Below are positions 36,401-47,527 of a stretch of 64,000 nt of DNA, piece by piece. A program made the position numbers and the translations under genes. Each line of letters opens with the position of its first letter. The stretch's first letter is position 1. The DNA lies in contig NZ_BCXI01000007.1 of NCBI RefSeq assembly GCF_001895025.1, positions 124,001-188,000 on the forward strand, given 5' to 3'. Under the pieces are notes generated by a model, which saw nothing but the letters and a program-made list of their open reading frames with translations, made no database searches and had not been told where the DNA came from. The DNA comes from Rhodococcus zopfii NBRC 100606 = JCM 9919 (GTDB lineage: Bacteria; Actinomycetota; Actinomycetes; Mycobacteriales; Mycobacteriaceae).

Positions 36401-39400
36401 TGGCCGGCTCCGATGCGGCACGCACCGGGACCGAGCAGGCGCTGTGCACGGCGATCGCCGACGTACTCGGGCTCGACCGTGTCGGCGTCGACGACGACTT
36501 CTTCACCCTCGGTGGTGATTCCATCGTCTCCATCCAGCTCGTCGCGCGGTTGCGTGCCGAGGGACTGCAGGTTGGTGCGCGGCAGGTGTTCGAGTTGCGG
36601 ACGCCCGCGGCCATCGCCGCCGCGTGCGATGCGCCGGACCCCGCGCCGACCCGCGAGACCGCCGCGGCCATCGGGGACGTGCCGCTCACGCCGATCGTGC
36701 GTGAGACCCTTGCCCACTCCGGATCCGCACTGCGGAGATTCTCCCAGTCGCGGCTGCTCATCGCCCCGGTCGGACTGGACGAGGCGCACCTCGTCGCCGG
36801 AGTCGGTGAGCTGCTCGCCGCCCACCACATGCTGCGGTCGCGCTTCACGGTCACCGACGGCACCGCCTCCTGGACGGTCCCCGAAACGGCACCGGACCCG
36901 GCGGCACTGGTACGGCGCATCGACGCGGCCGGTCTCGACGACGACCGGTGGCGCGCGGTGTTCGAACAGGCCCGCGACCGCGCCCTCGACGCGCTCGACC
37001 CCGCCGCCGGAGTGATGGTGCAGGTCGTGTTCTTCGACCGCGGCCCGGCCGTCGCCGGACGGGTCTTCGTGGTCGTGCACCATCTCGTCGTCGACGGGGT
37101 GTCCTGGCGCATCATCGGCCCCGACCTCGCCGCGGCCGTCGGGCGGGCCCGCCGCGGCGAGCCCGCCGCGGTGGAGCCCGCGGTCACCTCGTTCCGCGAC
37201 TGGGCGACGGGACTGGCCGCGGCGGCCGGTTCGGAACGGGTCGAGGCGTCGTGGCCCGCCTGGCAGCGCGCGATCGACGCCGGTGCGGGCGGCGACGAAG
37301 CCGTGCTCGGCAGCCGACCGCTCGACCCGGCCCGGGACACCGTCGCGACGTCGGCGCCGGTCGAGGTGCGGGTGCCCGCCGACGTGACCGACCGCATCCT
37401 GACCACCGTTCCCGCCGCGCTGCGCGCCGGAGTCCCGGACGTGCTGCTCACCGCCCTCGCGGTCGCGGTGACGTCCGTGCGCGGCGGCTCGTCCCTGCGG
37501 GTGCACCTCGAGGGCCACGGGCGGGAGGAACAGATCGTCCCGGGCGTGGACCTGTCGCGGACGGTGGGCTGGTTCACCTCGCTCTACCCGGTGGTGCTCG
37601 ACCTGGGCGGCGACGGCCGCGGCGTGAGGGCCGGTGCCCCGCTCCTCCGGGCGCTGGCGCACGTCAGGGAATCACTGCGCACGGTGGCCGACAACGGAAT
37701 CGGATTCGGTATCCTGCGTCACCTCGCGCCGGACACCGCGGACCGGTTCGCCGGATACCGCGCGCCCGAGGTGATGTTCAACTATCTGGGACGCCTGACC
37801 CTGGGTGAGTCGCCGTCCGAATCCTGGTCCGGTGCACCCGAAGTCGGATCGCTCGGCGGATCGGTGGACGAATCCGCGCCACTCGACCACGTGCTGTACG
37901 TCGACGCGGTCACCGACGACGGCCCGGACGGAGCGGTCCTGAGCGCCGAATTCCGTTTCGCGACAGGACTGCTCGACGAATCGACGGTCCGGCTCGTCGC
38001 CGGCCGATGGATCGAGATCCTCGAGACGATCGCTGCGGCCGGGCCGGAGACGGTCGCTCCGATCCCGTCGGAGGTGACCGCAACCGGAATCGGTGTCGAC
38101 GAGCTGCTCGTCCTCGACACCGAGGTGTCCGGCGGCATCGTGGACGTGGTACCGCTGACACCGCTGCAGCGCGGCATGTTCTTCCTGTCCGGACTCGACA
38201 CCGACGGCGTCGACGTCTACACGATGCAGTCGGTGCTCGATCTCGACGGGAACCTCGACCTCGAGGTGCTGCGCCGCAGCATCGAACGGCTCGTCGCACG
38301 GCATGCCGTGCTGCGCACCGGCTTCCGGGTATCGTCGTCGGGAACACCGATCGGTGTCGTGGCGCGTGCCGTGCCGTGCCCGTTCGAGGTGGTCGACCTG
38401 TCCACCACCACGGATCCGGCCGCCCGCGCCCGGGAACTCGCCGACGAGGACCGGGTCCGGCGGTTCGACACCGGTGCGGCGCCGCTCGTGCGGTTCACCG
38501 CGGCGATCGTCTCGCCGACCCGCACCCGACTGGTGTTCACCGCGCACCACCTGCTGCTCGACGGCTGGTCGACACCGCTGCTGGTGCAGGAACTGCTGCA
38601 GATCTACGCCGCCGGTGGCGACACGTCGACTCTCCCGCCGGTCGTGCCGTTCACGGACTACCTCAGGTGGCTGGACCGCCGGGACACCGAGGACGGACTG
38701 CGGGCATGGATCGACGCGCTCGGCGGCGTCACCGAACCGACACTCGTCGCGCCCGCCGGCACCTCCCTGCAGGCCGAACTGCCCGCCGAGGTCCCGGTGC
38801 CGGTCCCCGCCGGTCTGACCGACCGCATCCGCGTCCGCGGCCGCGAACTGGGCGTCACCACCAACACGATCGTCCAGACCGCGTGGGGTCTGCTGCTCGG
38901 CTCGATCCTCGGCCGCGACGATGTCGTGTTCGGTGCCGTCGTCTCCGGTCGAGTCCCCGAGGTCGCGGGCGCCGAATCGATGATCGGACCGTTCATCAAC
39001 ACCGTGCCCGTGCGTGTGCGGACCGACCCCCGCGAGGCCGTACCGGCCCTGCTGCAGCGCGTGCAGACCGAACAGAACCGGCTCATGGACCGCCAGTACG
39101 TCGGTCTCTCCGACATCCAGCGCGCCGTCGGCATCGGCGAACTGTTCGACACCCTCATGGTGTTCGAGAACTACCCCGTCGACCGGGATGCGCTGGAACG
39201 CGCCCAGAACGACGGCGGGATCCGGGTCGCCGCCATCGCGGGAACGGACGCGACCAACTACCCGCTCGCGCTGACCGCGGCCCTGACCGACCGCCTCGTG
39301 CTGGCCCTCGACCACCAGCGCGCCGTGTTCGACCACCGGCAGGTCGAGGCACTGGGTGATCGTCTCGTCCGGATCCTCGACGCCCTCGCGACCGGTACCG

Positions 39401-42400
39401 GCACGGTCGCGTCCGTGCCGGTGCTGTCCGCCGAGGACCGCACTCGTCTGCTCGGCGAGTGGGCCGAAGCGGCCCCGGCGCCGCGGACCGGAGCGGAGAC
39501 CGTCGCGGACCTGCTCGCCGCGCAGATCGACCGCACACCCGACGCCGTCGCGGTCGTCTCCGGCGACACGACGCTGACGTTCGCCGAACTGGGGGAGCGG
39601 TCGGCGCGGCTGGCCCGGCTGCTCGTCGCGTCCGGTGTCGGACCGGAATGCGTCGTGGGGCTCGCGCTGCCACGGTCGGAACAGATGATCGTGGCGATCG
39701 TGGCGGTGCTCCGCGCGGGTGGCGCCTACGTGCCGATGGACCCGACCTATCCGGCGGACCGGCTCGCGCACATGGTGTCCGATTCCCGGCCCGCGGTGAT
39801 CGTCTCGGCCACCGGGGTGGCGGCGCCGTGCGTGAGCCTCGCGCTCGACGATCCCGCGGTGCGTGATGCGCTCGCCGCGCTGCCGTCCACTCCGGTCACC
39901 GACAGCGATCGGATCGCTCCGCTACGGTCCGGCAACACCGCCTACGTCATCTACACCTCCGGTTCGACCGGACTGCCCAAGGGCGTCGCGGTCACGCACG
40001 CGAACTTGCTGGACTTGCATGCGGCGCAACGTGACACCGTGATGCGGGGGGAGTCGGACCGGCCGTGGCGGGTGCTGCTGACCTACCCCTTCGCGTTCGA
40101 CTCGTCGATCGCGGCACTGACGTGGATGTTCGAAGGCCACGCCGTCCACATTCTCGACGACGAGCAGCGCACCGATCCGGCGGCCGTCGTCGACTACGTG
40201 CGCCGGCACGGCATCGACCATGTCGACACCGTGCCGGTGCTCATGACCCGGCTGCTCGACGCGGGCCTGCTCGACGGCGAGTCGGCACCGTCGAAGATCA
40301 CCGTCGGTGGCGAGGCCGTCGCTCCGGCGTTGTGGCGGCGGCTCGCCGCGTCCGGTGCGGAGGCGTACAACTTCTACGGCCCGACCGAGAACACCGTGGA
40401 CGCCGCGTTCGCGCGCATCGCGGGGGACTCGGTGCGGATCGGCGGTCCGACCCCGGGATCGTCGCTGTACGTGCTCGACGGTTGGCTGCGGCCCGTCGCG
40501 CCCGGTGTCGCCGGGGAACTGTACGTCGCCGGTGAGGGCGTGACCCGGGGGTACCTGCGGCGTCCCGGCCTGACTTCCGGTCGTTTCGTTCCGAACCCGT
40601 TCACGGGCAACGGTACCCGGATGTACCGCACCGGCGACGTGGTGCGCTGGACCGACGCGGGTGCGCTCGAGTACGTCGGCCGCGACGACGATCAGGTCAA
40701 GATCCGCGGCTACCGGGTCGAGCTCGGCGAGGTCGAGGCGGCGCTCGCCGCCGCGACGGGAGGTCGCGATGCCGTGCTCGTCGCCCACACCGATGCCCGT
40801 GCGGTGACCCGCCTCGTCGGGTACGTCGCGGGCGACGACATCGACGGCGTCGTGGTGCGCGCGACCCTGGCCGATCGCCTGCCCGACTACATGGTGCCCG
40901 CCGCGTTGCTGTCCCTGCCGGTGCTGCCGTCGACGCCGAACGGCAAGATCGACCGGAAGGCGCTGCCGGAGCCCGACTTCGCGGCGCTCGTCGGCGCGGG
41001 CGAACCGCGCACCGAGACCGAGACGACGATGACCGCGGCGTTCGCCGAGGCGCTCGGACTCGACCGGGTCGGCATCGAGGACGACTTCTTCGCGCTCGGC
41101 GGCGACTCGATCGTCTCGATCCAGCTCGTGACGCGGCTGCGTGCGTCCGGCATCCGGGTCACCGCGCGGCAGGTGTTCGAACATCGCACCGCCGAACGGC
41201 TCGCCGCGCTCGTCGACGCGGCGCCGGAACCGGTCGCCGACCCGGACACGGTCGTCGTGCCCGCGCACGGGGACGTTCCCGTCACGCCGATCGTCGCGCA
41301 GACCCTCGCCGACGGCGGCGATTTGGACAGCTTCACCCAGGCGCGGCTGCTGGTCGCGCCGGCCGGCCTGACCGTCGACGTTCTGGATCGGGCGGTCGCC
41401 GCGATCGTGCGGGCCCATCCGGTCCTCGCATCGCGGTTCGAGGTCGACGGCGACGAGATCCGCTGGCACGTACCGGAGAGCCCCGTTTCCGTCCCGGTGC
41501 GCCGGGTCGACGCGATCGGGGTGGGCGGCCAGGACTGGCACCGGCTGTTCGCCGTCGAACGGGCCGCTGCGGTGGACCGGATCGATCCGGCGGCCGGCAC
41601 CATGATGCAGACGGTGTTCTTCGACGCGGGTCCCGATGCCCCCGGCCGGGTGCTGCTCATGATCAATCACCTGGCCGTCGACGGGGTCTCGTGGCGCATC
41701 CTCGTTCCGGAACTCGCCGACGCGGTCGCACGGGTGCGGGCCGGATCCGATCCGGAGGTGCCGGCCGAGGAGACATCCTTCCGCGGCTGGGCGACCGGCC
41801 TGTCGGAAGTGGCTGCGGCGGAATCGATCACCGCGTCCTGGCCGGCCTGGGAAGCGGCACGCGCAGCGCGCGAGCCGAATCTCGGTGCACGGCCGCTGGA
41901 CCCCGCTCTCGACACCGTGTCCACGTCACGATCGGTGCAGGTGCGCGTCCCGTCGCCGGTCACGGAGATCGTGCTGACCCGGCTGCCCGCAGTCTTCGGC
42001 GCCGGTGTCACCGACGTCCTGCTCACGGCACTGGTCCTCGCCGTGGCCTCGGTGCGCGGCGGCGAGACCGTGCGCGTCGACCTGGAAGGGCACGGGCGCG
42101 AGGAGCATCTCGTTCCCGGCGCCGACCTGACGCGCACCGTGGGATGGTTCACCTCGCTGTACCCGCTGGCCGTGGATCTGACGGGTATCGACATCGACAC
42201 GGCCCTCGACGGCGGCGCGGCTGCCGGGCACGCCCTGCGCGCCGTCAAGCAGACGGCGCGGGCGGTCCGCGACAACGGCCTCGGGTTCGGGGTGCTGCGC
42301 TGGATGAACCCCGCGGCCACCGAGCGATTCGACGGCTACACCGCACCCGAGGTGATGTTCAACTACCTCGGACGCATGACCCTGGGCGACACCGCCGCCG

Positions 42401-45400
42401 GCGCGTGGTCGGCGGCACCGGAAGCAGGCGCGCTCGGCGGCACGGTCGATCCGTCGTCCCCGCTCGACCACGTCCTCGACGTCAACGCGGTCACGGAGGA
42501 CACCGAGCGCGGACCCGAACTCGAAGGCACCTTCGACGCGGCCGCCGGCATCGTCGACGCCGCCACGCTCGAGACGATCGCGCACCGCTGGGTGCGGGTC
42601 CTCACCGCCCTGGCCGGACTTGCGGACCCGACCGCGAACGGGCTGGTGCCGGCCGACCTCACGAAGCGGGACCTGCCGCTGCAGGACCTGATCGGCCTCG
42701 AGGCCACCGCGACCGGACCGGTCGAGGACGTCGTACCGCTCACCCCGTTGCAGCGCGGGATGTTCTACCTGTCGGGTCTCGACGACGACGGCGTCGACGT
42801 CTACACGATGCAGACCGTGCTCGACCTCGACGGCGAACTCGACACCGCGACGCTGCGCCGTTCGGCGCGGGCACTGGTCGACCGGCACGCGGTGCTGCGC
42901 ACGGGATACCGGACCGCGGGCTCCGGCGAACCCGTCGGTGTCGTGCTGCGCCACGCCGACCCCGAGTGGATCGAGCTGGACCTGGCCGGGAACCCGGATC
43001 CGGCCGGACATGCAGTCGAAATCGTTGCACGCGAACGTGATCGACGATTCGATACGGCGGTGGCGCCGCTGGTGCGATTCGCGGCGGTGAAGCTCGCGCC
43101 GACTCGGATCCGGCTGGTCGTCACGATGCACCATCTCGTGGCGGACGGCTGGTCGATGCCGCTGCTCATGCAGGAACTGCTGCAGATCTACGCGGCCGGT
43201 GGCGACGCCGCGGCGCTGCCCCCGGTCACGCCGTTCACCGACTACCTCGAATGGCTCGCCGGTCGGGACGCCGACGCCGGCATGCGGGTGTGGTGCAGCG
43301 CCCTCGACGGTTTCGACGAGCCCACCCGCATCGCCCCGGCCGGGTCGTCGCTGCGGGCCGAGTTGCCGGGCGAGATCACGGTGCCGGTGTCCGGCGAGCT
43401 GACCGCGCGGATCCGCGCGGCCGGCCGCGCCTGGGGCGTCACCGTCAACACCGTGGTGCAGACCGCCTGGGGTGTGCTGCTCGGGGCATTGACCGGCCGC
43501 ACCGACGTCGTCTTCGGTGCCGTCGTCTCCGGCCGGGCCCCCGACGTGCCCGGTGTCGAGACGATGGTCGGCCTGTTCATCAACACCGTCCCGGTCCGGG
43601 TGCGTCTGGACGCCGCCGAAACCACCGCGGAGCTGCTCTCGCGCATCCAGGCCGAACAGAACCGGGTGATGGACCACCAGCACGTCGGACTGCCCGACGT
43701 GCAGCGGGCGGTGGGCCTCGGCGAACTGTTCGACACGCTGCTCGTGTTCGAGAACTATCCCGTCGACCGGGACGCGCTCGAGCAGGCCCAGCGCGACGGC
43801 GACGTGCGCGTGGCGTCGGTCGACGGCACCGACGCGACCAACTACCCGCTCGTGCTCGTCGCGGGCCTGCAGGACACCCTCCACCTGGGCCTCGAATATC
43901 AGCGCGCCGTGTTCGGCGACCGCGACGCCGAGGTGCTGGGCGAGCGGCTCGTGCGCATCCTCGACCGGCTCGTCGCGCAACGACCCGGCCCGGTCGCGCA
44001 ACTCGACGTGCTCACCGACAGCGAACGTGCCGGGCTGCTCGACGAGCGGTCGCTGACCTCCCCGGCGCCGTCCACCGGCGCCAGCACCGTCGCGGACCTG
44101 CTGGACACGCAGATCGAGCGCACCCCCGACCGGCCGGCGGTCGTGTCCGGAGACGTCACGCTCACCTTCGCGGAACTGGGACAGCGGTCGACGCGGCTGG
44201 CCCGGCTGCTCATCGCCTCGGGGGTCGGACCGGAGACGGTCGTCGGACTGGCGCTGCCACGCTCGGAGCAGATGATCGTGGCGATCGCCGCGGTGATCCG
44301 CGCGGGCGGTGTGTACGTGCCGATGGACCCGTCGTACCCGGCAGATCGACTGGCGCACATGGTCACCGATGCTCGGCCGCGGGTGATCGTGACCGTCTCG
44401 TCGGTCGTCGGCACGATCACCGGGGTCGCTGCGGGCACCGAACGGGTCGTGCTCGACGATGCCGCGACGGGGGACCGCATCGCATCCCTCCCCGCCACGC
44501 CGGTCACCGACGCCGACCGGCTCGCGCCGCTGCGCCCGGGCAACGGGGCGTACGTGATCTACACCTCCGGATCCACCGGGCTGCCGAAGGGCGTGGCCGT
44601 CACGCATTCGAACCTGCTCAACCTGTTCGACAGCCACCGGGCCGACCTGTACCGGCCGACCGTCACCGCCGCGGGCACCGATTTCGTCGGCGTCGGACAT
44701 GCGTGGTCGTTCGGGTTCGACGCGTCCTGGCAACCGACGCTGTGGCTGCTCGACGGGCACACCGTGCACGTGTTCGACGACGACACGATGCGCGACCCCG
44801 AACGGATGGTCGCATACACCCTCGAGCATCGGCTCGACTTCCTCGAGGTCACCCCGTCGTTCCTGGACCGCATGCTCGCCGCCGGCCTGTACGACGGCGA
44901 ACACCGCCCGGCCAGTGTCGGTTTCGGTGGTGAGGCCGTGAATCCCGCGTCGTGGCGGCGACTGCGCGAGCTCGCCGACGGTCGCGCGTTCAACCTGTAC
45001 GGGCCCACCGAATGCACCGTCGATTCCCTCGTCGGTTCGGTCACCGACGCCGACACCCCGTGCCTCGGTCGCGCGGTGCACGGTGCCGGGGCCTACGTGC
45101 TCGACCCCCTGTTGCGGCCGGTTCCGCTCGGCGTGGCGGGGGAGTTGTACATCTCCGGGGACGGCGTCGCCCGGGGCTACCTCGGGCACCCCGACCTCAC
45201 GTGCGGTCGGTTCCTGGCGAACCCGTTCTCCAGCAACGGAACCCGGATGTACCGCACCGGCGACCTGGTCCGGCGGGTGCCGGGCACCGGCGGCGACACC
45301 GTGCTCGAATTCCTCGGCCGCGGCGACGACCAGATCAAGATCCGCGGCTACCGTGTCGAACTCGGCGAGGTCGAGGCCGCACTGACGGCTGCGGCCGGGG

Positions 45401-47280
45401 TCCGGGATGCCGTCGTCGTCGCGCACACCGACGGTCGCGGTGTCACCCGCCTCGTCGGCTACGTGATACCCGACGGCGATGTGGACCCGGCGGCCGTGCG
45501 CACGGCCGCCGCGGCGCGCCTACCCGACTACATGGTGCCGGCCGCGGTGACGGTGCTCGCCGGGTTCCCCGTCACCGCCAACGGCAAGGTCGACAAGAAA
45601 GCATTGCCCGCACCGGATTTCGCGGCGCTCGTCGGCTCCGCGGAACCGAGCACCCCGACCGAGGCCGCACTCGCGGTCGTCGTCGCCGAGGTGCTCGGAC
45701 TCGACCGGGTCGGTGTCGACGACGACTTCTTCGCGCTCGGCGGAGATTCCATCGTCTCCATCCAGCTGGTGTCGAAGGCGCGGGCCGCGGGCCTGTGGGT
45801 CACCACGCGGCAGGTCATCGAGCTGCGCACCGTCGCGGACCTCGCCGCCGCGGTCGACTCCGCCGACCCTGCCGCGATTCCCGTGGTCGCTGAGGGCGAC
45901 GCCACCGGCGACGTGCCCGTCACCCCGATCGTGTGGGACACCCTCGAACAGGGCACCGGCCTGCGCCGGTTCTCGCAGGCCCGTCTGCTCGTCGCGCCGG
46001 TGGGCCTCACCCTGGACGTGCTGCGCACCGCCGTCGCGGCACTGCTCGGCACACACCACATGCTGCGGTCCAGGCTGGTCGTCGAGGCCGATGGGGCCCC
46101 ACGGTGGACGGTGCCGCTCTCGGAGACCTCCGTCGGCACTCCCGTCCGCCGCGTCGACGCGAGCGCACGGGACGGAGAGAACTGGCTCGAGCTGTTCGCC
46201 TCGGAACGCGAGAATGCTTACACTGCACTCGATCCGGAGAACGGGGTGATGATGCAGGTGGTCTGGTTCGACTTCGGGCCGGACCGCCCCGGTCGCGTGT
46301 TCGTGGCGGTGCACCACCTTGCGGTCGACGGCGTCTCGTGGCGGATCCTCGTGCCGGACCTCGCCGACGCCGTCGAGCAGGCCGCGCGCGGCGAGACCGT
46401 CGCGCTCACCTCCGCCGGCACACCGTTCCGGGTGTGGGCGGCCGGACTGGGTGCCGCCGCCCGGTCCGAACGGATCACCGCGTCGTGGTCGGCGTGGCAG
46501 CCGGCAATCACCGCGGACGAGCCGCAACTGGGGGCGCGCCCGCTGGATCCGGCTCGGGACACCGTCTTCGACACCCGCACGGAACAGGTGCGTCTGCCCG
46601 TCGACGTCACCGAACGCATCCTCGCCACGGGTTCGGTCGAGAACATCCTGCTCGCGGCGCTGACCACGGCCGTGGTGGCCGTGCGCGGAGGTGACGTCGT
46701 GCGCATCGACCTCGAAGGGCACGGACGCGAGGAGCAGGTCGTGCCGGGGGCCGACCTGTCGAGGACCGTCGGCTGGTTCACCTCGCTCTACCCGATCGCG
46801 GTGGACCTGTCGGCCGTCGACGCCGGCACGGCGCCGGCGGACGGTGCGGCGGCCGTGCTGCGTGCCGTGACCGATGCGACAACGGCGCTGCCCGACAACG
46901 GGATCGGCTTCGGGGTGCTGCGCCGTCTGCACCCCGAGGGTGCGCAGCGGTTCGCCGGGTACCGCCGTCCCGCGGTCGTCTTCAACTATCTCGGACGCCT
47001 GACCCTCGGCGACGACGCCGGTGCTCCCTGGTCCGCCGCGCCGGAGGTGGCATCGATCGGCGGCTCCGTCGATCCGTCCACCCCGCTCGACCATGTCCTC
47101 CAGGTCGATGCGATCACCGAGGACACACCGGACGGCCCGGTGCTGGAGTGCGAGTTCGCCGCTGCCGCGGGAGTCGTCGACGGCGAGACCCTCGGCGCGC
47201 TGGCACGGCACTGGGAACGCGCCGTATCGGATCTCGCGGGTGCGTCACCCCACGCCCTCGAACCACCGACACGGCTGTAG
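33460..47280 (+). CDS. Siderophore NRPS 2, modules 3-5, each C-A-T-E, no thioesterase
   Basis: This 4606-residue protein has three complete C-A-T-E modules. Condensation motifs are HHIVVDG (155), HHLLLDG (1696) and HHLVADG (3224). P-loops TSGSTG lie near 630, 2163 and 3700. Carrier serines in LGGDS are at 1021, 2550 and 4097. Epimerization motifs are at 1207 (HHLVVDG), 2736 (NHLAVDG, Asn for the first His) and 4285 (HHLAVDG), each followed by EGHGREE. Pocket readings are DSADTGCVDK (A3), DSADTGFVDK (A4) and DAQEGGLVDK (A5). The N-terminal C domain should accept a D-configured dipeptidyl chain from NRPS1. The protein ends right after the last E domain, with no thioesterase, reductase or terminal C domain. 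The ATG at 33460 is used; the ribosome site is weak. Confidence 0.95.
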   Translation: MTRPTALEDIVPLSPLQQGLLYLSTVASPDQATREAGPAEPDAYTVQSVLRLTGRVDENRMRASAQALLDRHTALRTCFRPRKDGRTAGLVIKGLEVLWRSIDLSVRPGLDAERALQELLDTDLRDWFDLTQPPLVRWLFVRVGGDDVRLVLTAHHIVVDGWSTPILVRELLEIYAAGGTATTLRAVRPYRDYLAWLDRQDRDAARTLWRESLAGVTEPCLVAPPGSTRAGQPCDVLDVAVPTGLLGRLTTLTRHAGVTLNTVLQTAWALLLSGLTGRDDLVFGAVVSGRPPELAGVESMVGLFVNTVPVRVALDPNATVAELLRTVQFEQSRTVDHQYLGLSDMQRDSGIGELFDTLTVFESYPVDRDALDRAQRDGGIRIAEVGGRDATNYPLVLTAGVSDTLVVKLDYRPALFTAADAEALGTRLVTILAALAAAPQTRVAALAALPAAERDRVLGPWSGAAPARATAGTVADVLAGRFHARADEIAVVCTDERVSFARLGSASAQLARLLVAHGVGPDDRVGLALPRTASMIEAISAVLCAGGAYLPLDPSYPADRLRHMIADAAPRVVMTTAAVAAALGEVLDGVDVLVLDDPAVQSARDALAAGPLTDADRLAPLRPGHAAYVIYTSGSTGTPKGVVVSHANLADLHAAQRESMMTGGIRDPRDGQWQVLLTYPFAFDSAVAALTWLFEGHTLHVLGDEYRTDVQFIVDYVRGHRIDYVDAVPVLMNRLLDAGLLDEHAHRPAKVTVGGEAVATALWQRLARSGIEAFNCYGPTECTVDATYARISGETVTIGRPTPGTRLYVLDSWLRPTPPGVAGELHIAGNGVTRGYLGRAALTAERFVADPFGPAGGRMYRTGDIVRFRSDGDLEYVGRDDHQIKIRGFRVELGEIEAALDALPGVRASIVVAHTDGGGITRLVGYVTGTGIDNASARAGLARLLPDYMVPALVVALDVLPLTANGKVDRKALPEPDFGDLAGSDAARTGTEQALCTAIADVLGLDRVGVDDDFFTLGGDSIVSIQLVARLRAEGLQVGARQVFELRTPAAIAAACDAPDPAPTRETAAAIGDVPLTPIVRETLAHSGSALRRFSQSRLLIAPVGLDEAHLVAGVGELLAAHHMLRSRFTVTDGTASWTVPETAPDPAALVRRIDAAGLDDDRWRAVFEQARDRALDALDPAAGVMVQVVFFDRGPAVAGRVFVVVHHLVVDGVSWRIIGPDLAAAVGRARRGEPAAVEPAVTSFRDWATGLAAAAGSERVEASWPAWQRAIDAGAGGDEAVLGSRPLDPARDTVATSAPVEVRVPADVTDRILTTVPAALRAGVPDVLLTALAVAVTSVRGGSSLRVHLEGHGREEQIVPGVDLSRTVGWFTSLYPVVLDLGGDGRGVRAGAPLLRALAHVRESLRTVADNGIGFGILRHLAPDTADRFAGYRAPEVMFNYLGRLTLGESPSESWSGAPEVGSLGGSVDESAPLDHVLYVDAVTDDGPDGAVLSAEFRFATGLLDESTVRLVAGRWIEILETIAAAGPETVAPIPSEVTATGIGVDELLVLDTEVSGGIVDVVPLTPLQRGMFFLSGLDTDGVDVYTMQSVLDLDGNLDLEVLRRSIERLVARHAVLRTGFRVSSSGTPIGVVARAVPCPFEVVDLSTTTDPAARARELADEDRVRRFDTGAAPLVRFTAAIVSPTRTRLVFTAHHLLLDGWSTPLLVQELLQIYAAGGDTSTLPPVVPFTDYLRWLDRRDTEDGLRAWIDALGGVTEPTLVAPAGTSLQAELPAEVPVPVPAGLTDRIRVRGRELGVTTNTIVQTAWGLLLGSILGRDDVVFGAVVSGRVPEVAGAESMIGPFINTVPVRVRTDPREAVPALLQRVQTEQNRLMDRQYVGLSDIQRAVGIGELFDTLMVFENYPVDRDALERAQNDGGIRVAAIAGTDATNYPLALTAALTDRLVLALDHQRAVFDHRQVEALGDRLVRILDALATGTGTVASVPVLSAEDRTRLLGEWAEAAPAPRTGAETVADLLAAQIDRTPDAVAVVSGDTTLTFAELGERSARLARLLVASGVGPECVVGLALPRSEQMIVAIVAVLRAGGAYVPMDPTYPADRLAHMVSDSRPAVIVSATGVAAPCVSLALDDPAVRDALAALPSTPVTDSDRIAPLRSGNTAYVIYTSGSTGLPKGVAVTHANLLDLHAAQRDTVMRGESDRPWRVLLTYPFAFDSSIAALTWMFEGHAVHILDDEQRTDPAAVVDYVRRHGIDHVDTVPVLMTRLLDAGLLDGESAPSKITVGGEAVAPALWRRLAASGAEAYNFYGPTENTVDAAFARIAGDSVRIGGPTPGSSLYVLDGWLRPVAPGVAGELYVAGEGVTRGYLRRPGLTSGRFVPNPFTGNGTRMYRTGDVVRWTDAGALEYVGRDDDQVKIRGYRVELGEVEAALAAATGGRDAVLVAHTDARAVTRLVGYVAGDDIDGVVVRATLADRLPDYMVPAALLSLPVLPSTPNGKIDRKALPEPDFAALVGAGEPRTETETTMTAAFAEALGLDRVGIEDDFFALGGDSIVSIQLVTRLRASGIRVTARQVFEHRTAERLAALVDAAPEPVADPDTVVVPAHGDVPVTPIVAQTLADGGDLDSFTQARLLVAPAGLTVDVLDRAVAAIVRAHPVLASRFEVDGDEIRWHVPESPVSVPVRRVDAIGVGGQDWHRLFAVERAAAVDRIDPAAGTMMQTVFFDAGPDAPGRVLLMINHLAVDGVSWRILVPELADAVARVRAGSDPEVPAEETSFRGWATGLSEVAAAESITASWPAWEAARAAREPNLGARPLDPALDTVSTSRSVQVRVPSPVTEIVLTRLPAVFGAGVTDVLLTALVLAVASVRGGETVRVDLEGHGREEHLVPGADLTRTVGWFTSLYPLAVDLTGIDIDTALDGGAAAGHALRAVKQTARAVRDNGLGFGVLRWMNPAATERFDGYTAPEVMFNYLGRMTLGDTAAGAWSAAPEAGALGGTVDPSSPLDHVLDVNAVTEDTERGPELEGTFDAAAGIVDAATLETIAHRWVRVLTALAGLADPTANGLVPADLTKRDLPLQDLIGLEATATGPVEDVVPLTPLQRGMFYLSGLDDDGVDVYTMQTVLDLDGELDTATLRRSARALVDRHAVLRTGYRTAGSGEPVGVVLRHADPEWIELDLAGNPDPAGHAVEIVARERDRRFDTAVAPLVRFAAVKLAPTRIRLVVTMHHLVADGWSMPLLMQELLQIYAAGGDAAALPPVTPFTDYLEWLAGRDADAGMRVWCSALDGFDEPTRIAPAGSSLRAELPGEITVPVSGELTARIRAAGRAWGVTVNTVVQTAWGVLLGALTGRTDVVFGAVVSGRAPDVPGVETMVGLFINTVPVRVRLDAAETTAELLSRIQAEQNRVMDHQHVGLPDVQRAVGLGELFDTLLVFENYPVDRDALEQAQRDGDVRVASVDGTDATNYPLVLVAGLQDTLHLGLEYQRAVFGDRDAEVLGERLVRILDRLVAQRPGPVAQLDVLTDSERAGLLDERSLTSPAPSTGASTVADLLDTQIERTPDRPAVVSGDVTLTFAELGQRSTRLARLLIASGVGPETVVGLALPRSEQMIVAIAAVIRAGGVYVPMDPSYPADRLAHMVTDARPRVIVTVSSVVGTITGVAAGTERVVLDDAATGDRIASLPATPVTDADRLAPLRPGNGAYVIYTSGSTGLPKGVAVTHSNLLNLFDSHRADLYRPTVTAAGTDFVGVGHAWSFGFDASWQPTLWLLDGHTVHVFDDDTMRDPERMVAYTLEHRLDFLEVTPSFLDRMLAAGLYDGEHRPASVGFGGEAVNPASWRRLRELADGRAFNLYGPTECTVDSLVGSVTDADTPCLGRAVHGAGAYVLDPLLRPVPLGVAGELYISGDGVARGYLGHPDLTCGRFLANPFSSNGTRMYRTGDLVRRVPGTGGDTVLEFLGRGDDQIKIRGYRVELGEVEAALTAAAGVRDAVVVAHTDGRGVTRLVGYVIPDGDVDPAAVRTAAAARLPDYMVPAAVTVLAGFPVTANGKVDKKALPAPDFAALVGSAEPSTPTEAALAVVVAEVLGLDRVGVDDDFFALGGDSIVSIQLVSKARAAGLWVTTRQVIELRTVADLAAAVDSADPAAIPVVAEGDATGDVPVTPIVWDTLEQGTGLRRFSQARLLVAPVGLTLDVLRTAVAALLGTHHMLRSRLVVEADGAPRWTVPLSETSVGTPVRRVDASARDGENWLELFASERENAYTALDPENGVMMQVVWFDFGPDRPGRVFVAVHHLAVDGVSWRILVPDLADAVEQAARGETVALTSAGTPFRVWAAGLGAAARSERITASWSAWQPAITADEPQLGARPLDPARDTVFDTRTEQVRLPVDVTERILATGSVENILLAALTTAVVAVRGGDVVRIDLEGHGREEQVVPGADLSRTVGWFTSLYPIAVDLSAVDAGTAPADGAAAVLRAVTDATTALPDNGIGFGVLRRLHPEGAQRFAGYRRPAVVFNYLGRLTLGDDAGAPWSAAPEVASIGGSVDPSTPLDHVLQVDAITEDTPDGPVLECEFAAAAGVVDGETLGALARHWERAVSDLAGASPHALEPPTRL

Positions 47281-47295
47281 CAGAAGGAGAAACAC

Positions 47296-47517
47296 ATGTT
47301 GGATCGCACTACCGTCCTGGCCGACACCGCCCGGATCCTCGAGGTCGAACTCGACGAACTGGACCCGTCGGTGAGCCTGGTCGACCAGGGCCTCGATTCG
47401 GTGCGCCTGATGGCGCTCGTCGAACAGTGGCGCGGCGCCGGCGCGGACATCGATTTCGTGTCGCTGGCCTCCGAACCCGACCTGGAGCAGTGGTGTGCCC
47501 TGCTCGCCGGGCGGTGA
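47296..47517 (+). CDS. Free-standing aryl carrier protein (EntB C-terminal-domain-like)
   Basis: The 73-residue protein matches the carrier domain usually fused to isochorismatase. LVDQGLDSVRLMALVEQWR contains the phosphopantetheine Ser, and GADIDFVSLASEPDLEQW corresponds to the DIDF...W end of EntB. It should carry dihydroxybenzoate from DhbE to the first condensation domain of NRPS1. It starts 15 bases after the NRPS2 stop behind AGAAGGAG and ends ten bases before the exporter gene, so it is part of that operon. Splitting the carrier from DhbB and placing it 27 kb away is the noteworthy arrangement. No phosphopantetheinyl transferase gene was seen in the window. Confidence 0.93.
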   Translation: MLDRTTVLADTARILEVELDELDPSVSLVDQGLDSVRLMALVEQWRGAGADIDFVSLASEPDLEQWCALLAGR

Positions 47518-47527
47518 GCGGAGCACC

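Noticed and set aside
41926-45426. 1166-residue open frame antisense to NRPS2
   Set aside because: Same reasoning: it is a shadow of the repeated NRPS modules, with repeated segments only because the sense modules repeat.
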